Shown in pieces: positions 1 through 8,771 of a stretch of 64,000 nt of DNA. This stretch comes from Butyricimonas synergistica DSM 23225 (lineage in GTDB: Bacteria; Bacteroidota; Bacteroidia; Bacteroidales; Marinifilaceae), in assembly GCF_000379665.1 (NCBI RefSeq), contig NZ_KB903359.1, forward strand, positions 1,517,340 to 1,581,339, in the 5' to 3' direction. Under the pieces are notes generated by a model. It saw only the letters and a program-made list of their open reading frames with translations. It ran no database searches and was not told the origin of the DNA. Made by a program: the position numbers and the translations under genes. The first letter of the stretch is position 1. Each line of letters opens with the position of its first letter.

Positions 1-1
1 C

Positions 2-367
2 CCGAATCCTGACTTGAAGTTGAAACCGGGACTGACGGCAAACATCACCGTGTACACCATGGAGAAAACTGACATTCTGCTTGCCCCGCTAAAAGCTTTC
101 CGTTTCACCCCGGAAGCCATACCCACACCGGAAGCCGGAAGAGGAGAAAAAGTGGTATGGTTGCAAACAGCCGAGGGACTTGTACCTAAAATCATCAAGA
201 CCGGAGTTAGCGACGGTATCTACATGGAAATAAAAGAAGGTTTGCCGGAAGGCTCCCGTTTGGTAGTAGGCGTTCAACGAGCACGAGTTGCCGCAGCTGC
301 CGAGGGAAATGGAGGAGAATCCAACCCGTTCATGCCGCCTCGTCCGGGACAGAAAAAGAACAAGTAA
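2..367 (+). CDS. HlyD/MacA-family efflux periplasmic adaptor, C-terminal end (partial)
   Basis: The reading frame is open from the left edge, so only about 121 C-terminal residues are visible. The opening residues PNPDLKLKPGLTAN match the conserved stretch before the membrane-proximal domain of RND/ABC efflux adaptors (usually NPDGLLKPGMTA or similar). The remainder is a short beta-rich domain ending in a basic, proline-rich tail. The stop lies 10 bp before an ABC ATPase gene and a MacB-like permease follows, so this is the adaptor of a tripartite macrolide/peptide-type exporter bridging inner membrane and outer-membrane channel. The substrate cannot be told from sequence. Confidence 0.85.
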   Translation, partial: PNPDLKLKPGLTANITVYTMEKTDILLAPLKAFRFTPEAIPTPEAGRGEKVVWLQTAEGLVPKIIKTGVSDGIYMEIKEGLPEGSRLVVGVQRARVAAAAEGNGGESNPFMPPRPGQKKNK

Positions 368-377
368 ATCGAGAAAT

Positions 378-1121
378 ATGACAAACGATATTATAAAAAT
401 AGAGAACCTGAGGAGGGATTTCACGGTGGGGTCGGAAATCGTTCATGCCTTGCGCGGTGTAATATTTTCCATTCAACCAGGGGAATTCGTGACGATAATG
501 GGTACCAGTGGTTCCGGGAAATCCACGTTACTCAATATTCTGGGATGCCTCGATACCCCCACCTCGGGTGACTATTACCTGGATGGCATTGCCGTTAGGG
601 ACATGGGAAAAAATGACCGTGCCACGTTACGCAATCGCAAGATTGGTTTCGTGTTCCAATCATACAACCTGCTCCCGAAAACAACAGCCCTGGAAAACGT
701 GGAATTGCCGTTGCTTTACAATCCGGCTTTTTCCGCCAAAGAACGCAAGGAAAAAGCCACGAAAGCTTTGGCAGAAGTAAGCCTGAGCGACCGAATCAAC
801 CATCGTTCCAACCAGATGTCCGGGGGGCAACAACAGCGTGTAGCAATTGCCCGGGCTATCGTGAACGACCCGGTGATTCTGCTTGCCGACGAGGCAACCG
901 GAAACCTGGACACGAGAACCTCTTTCGAGATTCTCACGCTTTTCCAGCGTTTGCACTCGGAAGGACGAACCATCATATTCGTTACCCACAACCCGGAAAT
1001 CGCTCAATTCAGCAGCCGAAATATCGTGTTGCGGGACGGGCATATCACGGAGGACTCAATCAACCCGAATGTTGCCTCCGCAAAAGAAGCTCTTGCCGCA
1101 TTGCCAAAAGAAACCGACTAA
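378..1121 (+). CDS. MacB-type ABC transporter ATP-binding protein
   Basis: A 247-residue ATPase of the MacB/LolD group. Walker A GTSGSGKST is at residues 42-50, the Q-loop glutamine near 94, the signature MSGGQQQR near 147-154, Walker B ILLADE near 167-172 and the switch histidine near 204. I start it at the ATG at 378, because upstream in-frame codons overlap the adaptor gene and add no family sequence. It lies between the adaptor and the permease, so it supplies ATP hydrolysis for that exporter. The switch and D-loop sequences look intact, so it should be active. Confidence 0.93.
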   Translation: MTNDIIKIENLRRDFTVGSEIVHALRGVIFSIQPGEFVTIMGTSGSGKSTLLNILGCLDTPTSGDYYLDGIAVRDMGKNDRATLRNRKIGFVFQSYNLLPKTTALENVELPLLYNPAFSAKERKEKATKALAEVSLSDRINHRSNQMSGGQQQRVAIARAIVNDPVILLADEATGNLDTRTSFEILTLFQRLHSEGRTIIFVTHNPEIAQFSSRNIVLRDGHITEDSINPNVASAKEALAALPKETD

Positions 1122-1140
1122 ATAATTCAGAGATTTCCGA

Positions 1141-1208
1141 TTCAACGATTAAGTGATTAATTAAATTAGAATAAATCACTAAATCGGAAATCACTAAATC
1201 ACAAAATA
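1141..1208. repeat. Degenerate intergenic repeat, AATCACTAAATC word family
   Basis: The gap between ATPase and permease is filled with imperfect copies of words such as AATCACTAAATC and TCGGAAATCACTAAATC, plus inverted versions (TTAAGTGATT) at its left end. The same words recur in other gaps of this window (10979-11020, 14480-14515, 41031-41158). Confidence 0.6.
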
Positions 1209-1211
1209 ATT

Positions 1212-2432
1212 ATGAACTACGGAAATTTAATACGAATCGCATTACGAGCCCTTGCTAATAATAAATTCAGGGGATTTCTCACCATGCTGGGAATCATCAT
1301 CGGCGTGGCATCCGTGATCTCCATGTTGGCTATCGGGCAAGGTTCAAAACGTAGTATTCGTGAACAAATATCGGAAATGGGTTCCAATATGATCATGATA
1401 CACCCGGGTAACGGGCGCTTCGGGGGGGTACGCCAGAGTGCCAGCAGTATGCAAACCCTAAAAATGGAAGACTACGAGTCTATCGTGCGAGAGGTTGAAC
1501 TGATTGACAAATGTACCCCCTCCGTGAATTCCAGCGGTCAAGTGATCTATGGAGCCAACAATGCCCCGACCACCGTTTACGGGGTAAACCAAGATTACCT
1601 GGATATTCGGAAATTCAGTGTCGGGGAAGGCGAAATGTTCACGGATCACGACATTAAAACCTCAGCTAAGGTTTGTATCGTGGGGCAAACTGTCGTCGAC
1701 AATCTATTCACGAAAGGCGAAGAACCACTAGGCAAAACTATCCGGTTCAATAAAACCCCTTTCCGCATCATCGGAGTGCTAACCCCCAAGGGCTACAACT
1801 CCATGGGGCAAGACCAGGACGACATGATTATCGCCCCGTACACCACCATACAAAAACGTTTGCTGGCTATTACTTACATCCAAGGGATCTATGCATCAGC
1901 CATCACGGAAGAGGATTCGGAAGCGGCAATCGAAGAAATCAGTGCCATTCTGCGTCAAAACCATAAACTAGCCGCGGGGGACGAAAATGACTTCAATGTT
2001 CGCTCACAAGAAGAACTCAGTTCGATGATGAGTACCACGACCGACTTGATGACCGTGCTGCTCGCTTGTATAGCGGGAATATCCTTGCTGGTCGGGGGTA
2101 TCGGTATCATGAACATCATGTACGTTTCAGTCACCGAACGCACCAGGGAAATCGGACTCCGTATGTCCATCGGGGCAAAAGGACGCCATATCCTGTTCCA
2201 ATTCCTCATCGAGGCTGTGATTATCAGTGTCACGGGTGGTATTATCGGTGTCGTACTAGGAATAGGCTCTTCTCTAATTATTAAATACATGATCGGTTGG
2301 CCTGTATACATCCAGATGTATTCGGTAGTACTCTCCTTCCTGGTTTGTACCGTTACCGGGGTATTCTTCGGATGGTATCCAGCTCAAAAGGCATCGCGCC
2401 TCAACCCGATCGATGCTATAAGGTACGAATAA
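1212..2432 (+). CDS. MacB-like ABC transporter permease (FtsX family)
   Basis: A 406-residue membrane protein with the MacB architecture. One transmembrane helix lies near residues 20-42 (FLTMLGIIIGVASVISMLAIG), followed by a periplasmic MacB_PCD-type domain to about 270. Three C-terminal helices carry the FtsX signature (ERTREIGLRMSIGA between the first and second of them). Unlike Proteobacterial MacB, the ATPase is a separate gene, which is the normal Bacteroidetes arrangement. It forms the inner-membrane dimer of the exporter with the adaptor and ATPase upstream. Confidence 0.92.
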   Translation: MNYGNLIRIALRALANNKFRGFLTMLGIIIGVASVISMLAIGQGSKRSIREQISEMGSNMIMIHPGNGRFGGVRQSASSMQTLKMEDYESIVREVELIDKCTPSVNSSGQVIYGANNAPTTVYGVNQDYLDIRKFSVGEGEMFTDHDIKTSAKVCIVGQTVVDNLFTKGEEPLGKTIRFNKTPFRIIGVLTPKGYNSMGQDQDDMIIAPYTTIQKRLLAITYIQGIYASAITEEDSEAAIEEISAILRQNHKLAAGDENDFNVRSQEELSSMMSTTTDLMTVLLACIAGISLLVGGIGIMNIMYVSVTERTREIGLRMSIGAKGRHILFQFLIEAVIISVTGGIIGVVLGIGSSLIIKYMIGWPVYIQMYSVVLSFLVCTVTGVFFGWYPAQKASRLNPIDAIRYE

Positions 2433-2455
2433 TTCTAAATTCTAAATTAAATTTT

Positions 2456-2463
2456 TACCTTTG
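2456..2463 (+). promoter_or_regulatory. Bacteroidetes -7 box TACCTTTG upstream of histidine kinase
   Basis: TACCTTTG fits the Bacteroidetes TAnnTTTG consensus. Transcription would start near 2470, downstream of the TTG at 2461, so the ATG at 2485 is the likely start of the kinase. Confidence 0.6.
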
Positions 2464-2484
2464 CAAACAACCAACAATAATATA

Positions 2485-3546
2485 ATGTCCAGAACGATCA
2501 ACAAGAACGTTTTACAGGTTGCCATCCACGTGATCGGATGGGGTATATTTTTTACCCTTCCTTTCTTCATGTATCGCGGGGAACAAGCCATTACCCTAAA
2601 CCGGTACCTTGGATATTGCTTTATGCCGCTTTCCTGTATGATCATCTTTTACTTTAATTTTAACAAACTGATCGACTGTTTATTATTCCGCAGAAAAATC
2701 ATACAATTCATATTGACGAATCTGCTGTTTATCCTGTTTCTGGGCTTTTTACTTCATAGCTGGCAAAACTTCCACCGGACACACTTGAGCGAGCCAATGC
2801 CGGAAAGTTTGAAAGCCCTCAAAGACGCACTGCCAAAACCGCCCGTGATGCTTTTTATCAGTCGCGACCTTCTACTCATGGGACTTACCGTAGGGCTTAG
2901 CGTGGCAATAAAAATGACAGGCGGCTGGTATAAAACGGAAAATGAAAAACAAGAACTCCAAAAAGCCCAAGCCGAAGCAGAATTGCAAAATCTGAAAAGC
3001 CAGCTTAACCCCCATTTCCTGTTTAACACGCTGAATAACATCTATTCCTTGATCGCGATCAACCAAGATAAGGCACAATATGCAGTGCAGGATCTGAGCA
3101 AGATGCTCCGTCACGTGTTGTACGAGAACAACGACAACCTTGTGCCTATCGACCGGGAATTTGAATTCATGCGAAGTTACATCAAGTTAATGAGCCTACG
3201 TCTTTCAAAAAACACACATCTGGAAGTTTCTATCCCCGAAAGCGGCAAGGGAGCCATGATCGCTCCCCTACTTTTCATCCCGTTGATCGAAAACGCTTTC
3301 AAACACGGGGTGAGCAACACGCAGGACTCTTTTATACACATTCAATTGGAATTACACGAGGACCATTGGCTGCATTGCCTGGTCGTGAACAGCAATTTCC
3401 CCAAAAAAGATAACGACCGCAGCGGCTCCGGCATCGGGATAAAAAACCTCAAACGCCGCTTGGAACTACTCTACCCGGGTAATTTCGTCTTCTCCCCCCG
3501 GACGGAAGACGACCGCTTCATCGCGGAACTTAATATTCACCTTTAA
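2485..3546 (+). CDS. LytS-family sensor histidine kinase
   Basis: A 353-residue membrane kinase. The N-terminal half has about four hydrophobic helices, then a short coiled-coil linker (ENEKQELQKAQAEAEL) and the His_kinase domain with LNPHFLFNTLNN; the phospho-accepting histidine is residue 177. The ATP-binding region carries IPLIENAFKHG (N box) and GSGIGIKNLKRRL (G box). The start at 2485 is chosen because the promoter box overlaps the earlier TTG. A LytTR response regulator follows 12 bp downstream, so the two form a signalling pair, plausibly controlling the adjacent exporter. That regulatory link is inferred from position only. Confidence 0.92.
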   Translation: MSRTINKNVLQVAIHVIGWGIFFTLPFFMYRGEQAITLNRYLGYCFMPLSCMIIFYFNFNKLIDCLLFRRKIIQFILTNLLFILFLGFLLHSWQNFHRTHLSEPMPESLKALKDALPKPPVMLFISRDLLLMGLTVGLSVAIKMTGGWYKTENEKQELQKAQAEAELQNLKSQLNPHFLFNTLNNIYSLIAINQDKAQYAVQDLSKMLRHVLYENNDNLVPIDREFEFMRSYIKLMSLRLSKNTHLEVSIPESGKGAMIAPLLFIPLIENAFKHGVSNTQDSFIHIQLELHEDHWLHCLVVNSNFPKKDNDRSGSGIGIKNLKRRLELLYPGNFVFSPRTEDDRFIAELNIHL

Positions 3547-3558
3547 ATACCAACACTC

Positions 3559-4272
3559 ATGACATTAAATTGCTTGATCGTGGATGACGAGCCTTTAGCT
3601 CTCGAGTTATTGGAAAGTTACGTGAGTCGTACACCCTTCCTCCATCTCGTTGCTAAATGCGACAGTGCTATCCAAGCCTTATCCGTCATCGAGAGTGAAC
3701 CCGTCGACTTGATATTCCTCGACATACAAATGCCGGAACTCAACGGACTGGAACTTTCCCGCTTGGTGGGCAACAAGGTGAAAATCATCTTTACCACCGC
3801 TTTCGAGCAATATGCCATCGAAGGTTTCCGGGTGGATGCCCTCGATTACTTGTTGAAGCCGTTCAATTACACCGAATTCCTACGGGCAGCCACCAAGGCT
3901 CTGCATTGGATAGAAATGCTGAAATCGGAAGCAAGCACCCGCCCTGTCCCGCAATCTATCTTCGTGAAAAGCGACTACAAACTCATGCAAGTCCAGTTAA
4001 AAGAAATTCTTTACATAGAGGGGCTGAAAGACTATATCCGCATTCAGACCGAGGACGGACAAGGTATCCTTACCCTGATGAGCATGAAATCTATCGAGGA
4101 TTTCCTTCCCGCCGACATCTTTATCCGGGTACATCGTTCGTACATCGTCAACATAAACAAAATCAAGACTATCGAACGCAATCGGATCATATTCGGGAAG
4201 GTCTACATTCCCATCTCCGATTCATACAAGGAACGTTTCACGGAATTGCTCGACAAACGAGCAATTAATTGA
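3559..4272 (+). CDS. LytTR-family response regulator
   Basis: A 237-residue regulator: receiver domain at about 1-120 with phospho-acceptor Asp55 in LIFLDIQMPELNG, the conserved Thr in TTAFEQYA and Lys in LKPFN, then a LytTR DNA-binding domain at about 135-235 (IFVKSDYKLMQV, FIRVHRSYIVNINKI). It is the partner of the LytS-like kinase immediately upstream. LytTR proteins bind paired 9-10 bp direct repeats; I could not identify its target sites here. Confidence 0.94.
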   Translation: MTLNCLIVDDEPLALELLESYVSRTPFLHLVAKCDSAIQALSVIESEPVDLIFLDIQMPELNGLELSRLVGNKVKIIFTTAFEQYAIEGFRVDALDYLLKPFNYTEFLRAATKALHWIEMLKSEASTRPVPQSIFVKSDYKLMQVQLKEILYIEGLKDYIRIQTEDGQGILTLMSMKSIEDFLPADIFIRVHRSYIVNINKIKTIERNRIIFGKVYIPISDSYKERFTELLDKRAIN

Positions 4273-4299
4273 AAATTGAAAATTGAAAATTGAAAATTA
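4267..4299. repeat. Tandem GAAAATT heptamer repeat, left copy
   Basis: Four perfect successive copies of ATTGAAA. The words supply a TTG at 4283-4285, 18 bp before the purM -7 box, so the repeat may serve as the -33 element. The reverse complement recurs at 4389-4416. Confidence 0.7.
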
Positions 4300-4303
4300 T
4301 ACC

Positions 4304-4311
4304 TAACTTTG
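4304..4311 (+). promoter_or_regulatory. -7 box TAACTTTG upstream of purM
   Basis: TAACTTTG matches TAnnTTTG; a TTG within the upstream repeat lies at a suitable distance. The predicted leader to the ATG at 4420 is about 100 nt. Confidence 0.6.
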
Positions 4312-4388
4312 CAAGCGAATGATAAGTCAGTACTAACATCAAGATAATTTGAATCCTTGAAGATGAATATTCACGGGAACAATTCATT

Positions 4389-4416
4389 TTCAACTTTCAA
4401 TTTTCAATTTTCAATT
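4389..4416. repeat. TTTCAAT repeat, inverted copy next to purM start
   Basis: Copies of TTTTCAA end 4 bp before the purM ATG. They are complementary to 4267-4299, but the left array lies upstream of the predicted transcription start, so pairing would be possible in DNA or in read-through RNA only. Confidence 0.65.
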
Positions 4417-4419
4417 GTT

Positions 4420-5598
4420 ATGAGAAAAGACGAAAGGTATAATCAACGGGGTGTATCCGCATCCAAAGAAGACGTTCACAACGCCATCAAAAACATTGAT
4501 AAAGGAATATTTCCAAAAGCATTCTGTAAAATAATCCCGGATTATTTGGGAGGACAGAAAAGCTATTGTAACATCATGCACGCCGACGGTGCCGGAACCA
4601 AGTCATCACTGGCATACATGTACTGGAAAGAAACCGGTGATCTCTCCGTGTGGAAAGGCATAGCCCAAGATGCACTCATCATGAACATCGACGATCTCAT
4701 CTGCGTGGGTGCGGTAGATAATATCTTGCTTTCCTCTACCATCGGACGGAACAAGCAAGTGATCCCGGGAGAAGTCATTGCGGCTATCATCAACGGCACG
4801 GAAGAACTGCTCGAAGAATACCGCAAGTTAGGCGTGAACATTTATTCTACGGGAGGCGAAACGGCTGATGTCGGCGACCTCGTGCGTACGATTATAGTGG
4901 ACTCCACGGTGACTTGCCGCATGAAACGGGCAGACGTCATTTCAAACGACCGCATACAGGCTGGCGACGTGATTATCGGTCTTGCATCTTACGGACAAGC
5001 CACTTACGAAACGGAATACAACGGCGGAATGGGTTCCAACGGGTTGACCTCCGCACGCCATGATGTATTTTCTAAATACCTTGCCCAAAAATACCCGGAA
5101 AGCTACGACAACTCTTTACCCGAAAACCTCGTGTACTCCGGGGGATGCAAACTGACCGACGAAATTGCAGGTTTAGGCATCGACGCCGGGAAATTAGTGT
5201 TATCGCCCACTCGTACCTATATCCCGGTTATCAAGCAAGTGCTTGGCAAATACCGGAAACAAATCCACGGAATGATACATTGTTCCGGTGGAGCCCAAAC
5301 TAAAGTGATGAACTTCGTGGAAAACTTGCATATTGTAAAAGACAATATGTTCCCCGTTCCTCCCCTCTTCAAACTAATTCAAGAACAATCCGGAACCCCG
5401 TGGGAAGAAATGTACAAAGTGTTTAACATGGGGCACCGCATGGAAATTTACGTGAACGAGGAGATTGCAGAAGACATCATCGCCATATCCAAAAGTTTCA
5501 ACATTGACGCCCAGATCGTCGGTCGCTGCTATGACAACGACGAGGGACAAGGTAATAAGCTCACGATTATCAGCGAACTCGGGAAGTTCATATACTGA
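4420..5598 (+). CDS. purM: Phosphoribosylformylglycinamidine cyclo-ligase (AIR synthase)
   Basis: A 392-residue AIR-synthase-family protein that closes the imidazole ring of FGAM with ATP in purine synthesis. It shows NQRGVSASKEDVH near the N terminus, HADGAGTKSSLAY in place of the usual HTDGVGTK, the ATP-site STGGETADVGD, and a C-terminal MGHRMEIYV stretch typical of the Bacteroidetes form. I start at the ATG at 4420; an in-frame ATG at 4357 would add 21 residues encoded by the intergenic TTTCAAT repeat (FSTFNFQFSI), which is not family sequence. The gene stands alone with its own promoter and terminator. Confidence 0.88.
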   Translation: MRKDERYNQRGVSASKEDVHNAIKNIDKGIFPKAFCKIIPDYLGGQKSYCNIMHADGAGTKSSLAYMYWKETGDLSVWKGIAQDALIMNIDDLICVGAVDNILLSSTIGRNKQVIPGEVIAAIINGTEELLEEYRKLGVNIYSTGGETADVGDLVRTIIVDSTVTCRMKRADVISNDRIQAGDVIIGLASYGQATYETEYNGGMGSNGLTSARHDVFSKYLAQKYPESYDNSLPENLVYSGGCKLTDEIAGLGIDAGKLVLSPTRTYIPVIKQVLGKYRKQIHGMIHCSGGAQTKVMNFVENLHIVKDNMFPVPPLFKLIQEQSGTPWEEMYKVFNMGHRMEIYVNEEIAEDIIAISKSFNIDAQIVGRCYDNDEGQGNKLTIISELGKFIY

Positions 5599-5634
5599 CC
5601 GTGGGTTTCTTCAATTTCAATTTATATATATTCA

Positions 5635-5661
5635 AGGGCTGTTGACACAGCCCTTTTTTTG
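5635..5661 (+). terminator. Rho-independent terminator after purM
   Basis: AGGGCTGT-TGAC-ACAGCCCT forms a perfect 8-bp stem with a 4-nt loop and runs into seven T residues, 36 bp after the purM stop and between convergent genes. Confidence 0.88.
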
Positions 5662-5680
5662 TTTCCACCAGCAAAGTTCA

Positions 5681-8600
5681 TCATTTTCTCGCTGTCTGCA
5701 AAACCTCCCGAATCCGTTTACGCACGTTAATCTGTGCGCTATCCACTTTCGCCTTGCGGGAAGGGATAAACAGATCCTTGTACTTCGCCTTCGTGATACG
5801 GAACTTCATTTTCTCCAATGAACCGGATATATCCACTCCCGCACGAAAAGGAATCGGGGATTTCAGCAAAGATACATGATAATTGAAAGTCATATCTATA
5901 TGGTGTTGTCCCCCGACAGCCACCTTATAACGATCCATTTCCACCATAAAAGGGAATATCTCGATCATGCTGTTCTTTATCGTGAAATCCACGGATACGC
6001 TATCAATCAGATTACGTTCCTTATTTTTGAACATCAACATTTTCGAAATTTCAGAGAAAGTCTCTCCATCCATCAATACCAGATTCTTTCCGTCGATATA
6101 AGCGGCAGCCCGCAATGTCGGCAAATCAATCATCATCGCTGAATCCATCTCGGTTTCTGCCGCCATATGAAAATCTACCAATCCGTCAAATGACCGCAAC
6201 ATCGGCACGATCGAATCCAACGCAGGCATAAAATCAATCAAAGAACCGACGTGTATATCATCCAACTGCAGGTCAAACCCGGCATACGCCCTATCCGGCG
6301 ATGACGCCCGGTACAACATCGTCGTCTTCACGTCTGCCGCCATGGAACGCATTCTCAAATCGGCAAGCTCTATACACTGATTCTTCATTGCCACCTCGCC
6401 ATGAATACTATCCAATATCAACTTCCCGTACAGCACCCGGTTTATATCCGTTTCAAACCTGAAATCAATACCCGGGGGAACGACAAACACAGACATCGTG
6501 GAGTCCGCCACGTAAGTAGAATCAGCAGCCAGATTGACATCCGACAATTCCTCCTCGCTCAACTCCTCGTCCATGCCCCATTTCATATTCATCCGGTTTG
6601 CCTCCCCGACCTCCATTGCCTTCATCAACTGGTTGCAATCGATCATGTTCGACTTCACTCTTAGATTCGCAGACAGTTCCTCTTGCCGTAAGAATGCCCC
6701 GGCAAGATTATACACCTCCCCGGTCAGCAACACGTCGGATTTTCCCATCCGCAACTTCGCCCCATTCAGCTTGATATGTCCCGGTGTCAATGTAATTTTC
6801 GTTCCGGGCATACGCAACGGGAACATGGGCGTGTACATACGCAAATCCCTGAAACCGAGTATCCCGTTCACTTCCCACGGTCGCACGTCTTTCTTGCCCG
6901 GCACCGCGGACAAGTTAAATCCGGCAAAAGCCAGACGCAACCGATTTCCTTTAGCCCGTATTCGCAAACTATCCATGTCGACTCGTGCCGTCACAAGAGG
7001 CAATTTCTTGTTCCCCGGCGAGGGAGCCAAAGCAGCACTCACTTTACTATTTCCCATTCGGAATCGCACAGAATCTCCCACGGTAAGGTCTATCCACCCG
7101 ATCTTGACATCGGCGGACATAGATGCCACGGCAGTAGTATCCCGCAACGGCGAGGTCTTCACCTTCACGTAAGAAGTATCCATATGAAACACCAGCGCCT
7201 CTTTCCATTTAATATCCACGCTGTCAAAACCGAATATCCCGTTCAACAAATTCTTTCCCTGCATGATCGTCGAATCCTCCATATTCGTCCCGAAACCCAA
7301 TCCCACGGATTTCGAGCGTAAGGACAAACTATCTTTCTCGCTCGCCAATAACACGTCGTACAGACGACATCCTCCCCGGATATCCAACTTCCCGTAGTTC
7401 TTGTTTTTCACGTCAGCCAACAAAATATGAGTTCTCAGGGCCGCACTCAAACTTCCCTTCATCGTCACCCCTTCCTCCAGCGGGAATATCTTTGGCAGAA
7501 TAGAAAAATTCACATCTGCTTTTATCTTTGCATCCACCCGTGGATTCGTGATTAACTCATCCACACGTCCCTCTATATCCACGTCCACGTCAGTCCCTTT
7601 CACGCACAAACGATTCACCTGCACGAACGAAGCCTTTTCTTTCTGCAAATCGACCAATCCTTCTATATCCACGTCCAGTTTCTCCAAAGCGTATGGCATC
7701 CCGGTATATTTAGCCGCCCCGTCACGAACCCGGAAACGGGCTTCCAACACGGGCACCCGGTCTTTCCCGTATATTCCTTTCAAAGTGCCTTTACATGAAA
7801 CTTCTCCGGCGATTTCCGCCTTGTCATCTCTTTTCAAGATAGTTTCCGGCACCAGATCAAGCAGTGTTTTCAACGACGGAATCTTCATCCCGAAAGTCAA
7901 GTCTACTGCCAACTGTCGATTTAACGTATCCCCTCGTAATTGTCCCCCGACACCGAATTTTATACCGTTCACGTTCATGACAGCCCGATCCAACACGTAG
8001 AGCGAAGAATCCCGATCCAGATGCATTCCGGTCTGAACACCGAATGCCAAACGCTTAACCAGTAAATTTCCTTCTTGCCACAACAACAAATTTTTCGCCT
8101 TCATTCCCAATTGCAAATTTGCCTTACGCCCCGAAAAATCCCCGTCAATCTTTAACCCGAAACCTTCCACACGGGCATAAAGCTGATTCGCTCGGTCATC
8201 GAAAACCAAATAACCGTCCTCCACACGAATATTCTTGATATCGATCCCCTCAAACAGGCTTTCCGAGGTCGTATCCGCCTCCACCGTCAACGTGTCCGCT
8301 TCCACCGTTCGCATCACATCCCAAGCCGGCATCCCCTCCTGATTAATATAAGCATATATACGAGGTTTTTCTATTCGCAATTCTTTGACTACAATATCTT
8401 TTTTGGCTAAATAATCCATGGGATTTATCGTCAGACGACACAACTCGAAACTCATCAGGGAATCCGTCTTCGAGTAGACATTCTCCCCAAGCGTCGTGTC
8501 CTGGAACACTTTTGTCACCACGCTTCCGTTTCGGATTTCCAACCCGAAATTCGGAAACGTGGAAAAGAACGTCAATTCTATCGAATCGAAATGCACCTCT

Positions 8601-8749
8601 GCATTCAACAACTCGTTCGCCGTCTTCTCCACCACGGGAGTCAACTTCTCCGGGGTAAAAATAAAATTCAACACGATTCCGACTGTCGTGCAAACCAGCA
8701 CGACAACAACTAACACCGTAATCAAAAAATACTTCAAAAAACGCCACAT
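5681..8749 (-). CDS. AsmA-family large membrane-anchored protein
   Basis: A 1022-residue protein. A single N-terminal transmembrane helix (about residues 6-30) is followed by FIFTPEKLTPVVEKTANELL, the AsmA_N start in Bacteroidetes members, and then a long repetitive beta-rich periplasmic region. Members of this superfamily (AsmA, TamB, YhdP) form beta-groove bridges implicated in lipid movement to the outer membrane and in outer-membrane homeostasis; that role is family knowledge, not visible here. It is the most distal gene of a minus-strand run of envelope genes. Start ATG at 8749, directly after a GAAAATT-type repeat. Confidence 0.85.
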   Translation of the reverse strand: MWRFLKYFLITVLVVVVLVCTTVGIVLNFIFTPEKLTPVVEKTANELLNAEVHFDSIELTFFSTFPNFGLEIRNGSVVTKVFQDTTLGENVYSKTDSLMSFELCRLTINPMDYLAKKDIVVKELRIEKPRIYAYINQEGMPAWDVMRTVEADTLTVEADTTSESLFEGIDIKNIRVEDGYLVFDDRANQLYARVEGFGLKIDGDFSGRKANLQLGMKAKNLLLWQEGNLLVKRLAFGVQTGMHLDRDSSLYVLDRAVMNVNGIKFGVGGQLRGDTLNRQLAVDLTFGMKIPSLKTLLDLVPETILKRDDKAEIAGEVSCKGTLKGIYGKDRVPVLEARFRVRDGAAKYTGMPYALEKLDVDIEGLVDLQKEKASFVQVNRLCVKGTDVDVDIEGRVDELITNPRVDAKIKADVNFSILPKIFPLEEGVTMKGSLSAALRTHILLADVKNKNYGKLDIRGGCRLYDVLLASEKDSLSLRSKSVGLGFGTNMEDSTIMQGKNLLNGIFGFDSVDIKWKEALVFHMDTSYVKVKTSPLRDTTAVASMSADVKIGWIDLTVGDSVRFRMGNSKVSAALAPSPGNKKLPLVTARVDMDSLRIRAKGNRLRLAFAGFNLSAVPGKKDVRPWEVNGILGFRDLRMYTPMFPLRMPGTKITLTPGHIKLNGAKLRMGKSDVLLTGEVYNLAGAFLRQEELSANLRVKSNMIDCNQLMKAMEVGEANRMNMKWGMDEELSEEELSDVNLAADSTYVADSTMSVFVVPPGIDFRFETDINRVLYGKLILDSIHGEVAMKNQCIELADLRMRSMAADVKTTMLYRASSPDRAYAGFDLQLDDIHVGSLIDFMPALDSIVPMLRSFDGLVDFHMAAETEMDSAMMIDLPTLRAAAYIDGKNLVLMDGETFSEISKMLMFKNKERNLIDSVSVDFTIKNSMIEIFPFMVEMDRYKVAVGGQHHIDMTFNYHVSLLKSPIPFRAGVDISGSLEKMKFRITKAKYKDLFIPSRKAKVDSAQINVRKRIREVLQTARK

Positions 8750-8751
8750 AG

Positions 8752-8770
8752 CAATTGAAAATTGAAAATG
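8752..8770. repeat. Short GAAAATTGAAAATG repeat
   Basis: Two to three ATTGAAA words fill the gap between the AsmA-like gene and the NamZ-like gene; same family as 4267-4299. Confidence 0.55.
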
Positions 8771-8771
8771 A

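Noticed and set aside
6534-7321. Overlapping open frames opposite the AsmA-like gene
   Set aside because: No family features; the AsmA-like frame is continuous over 1022 codons.
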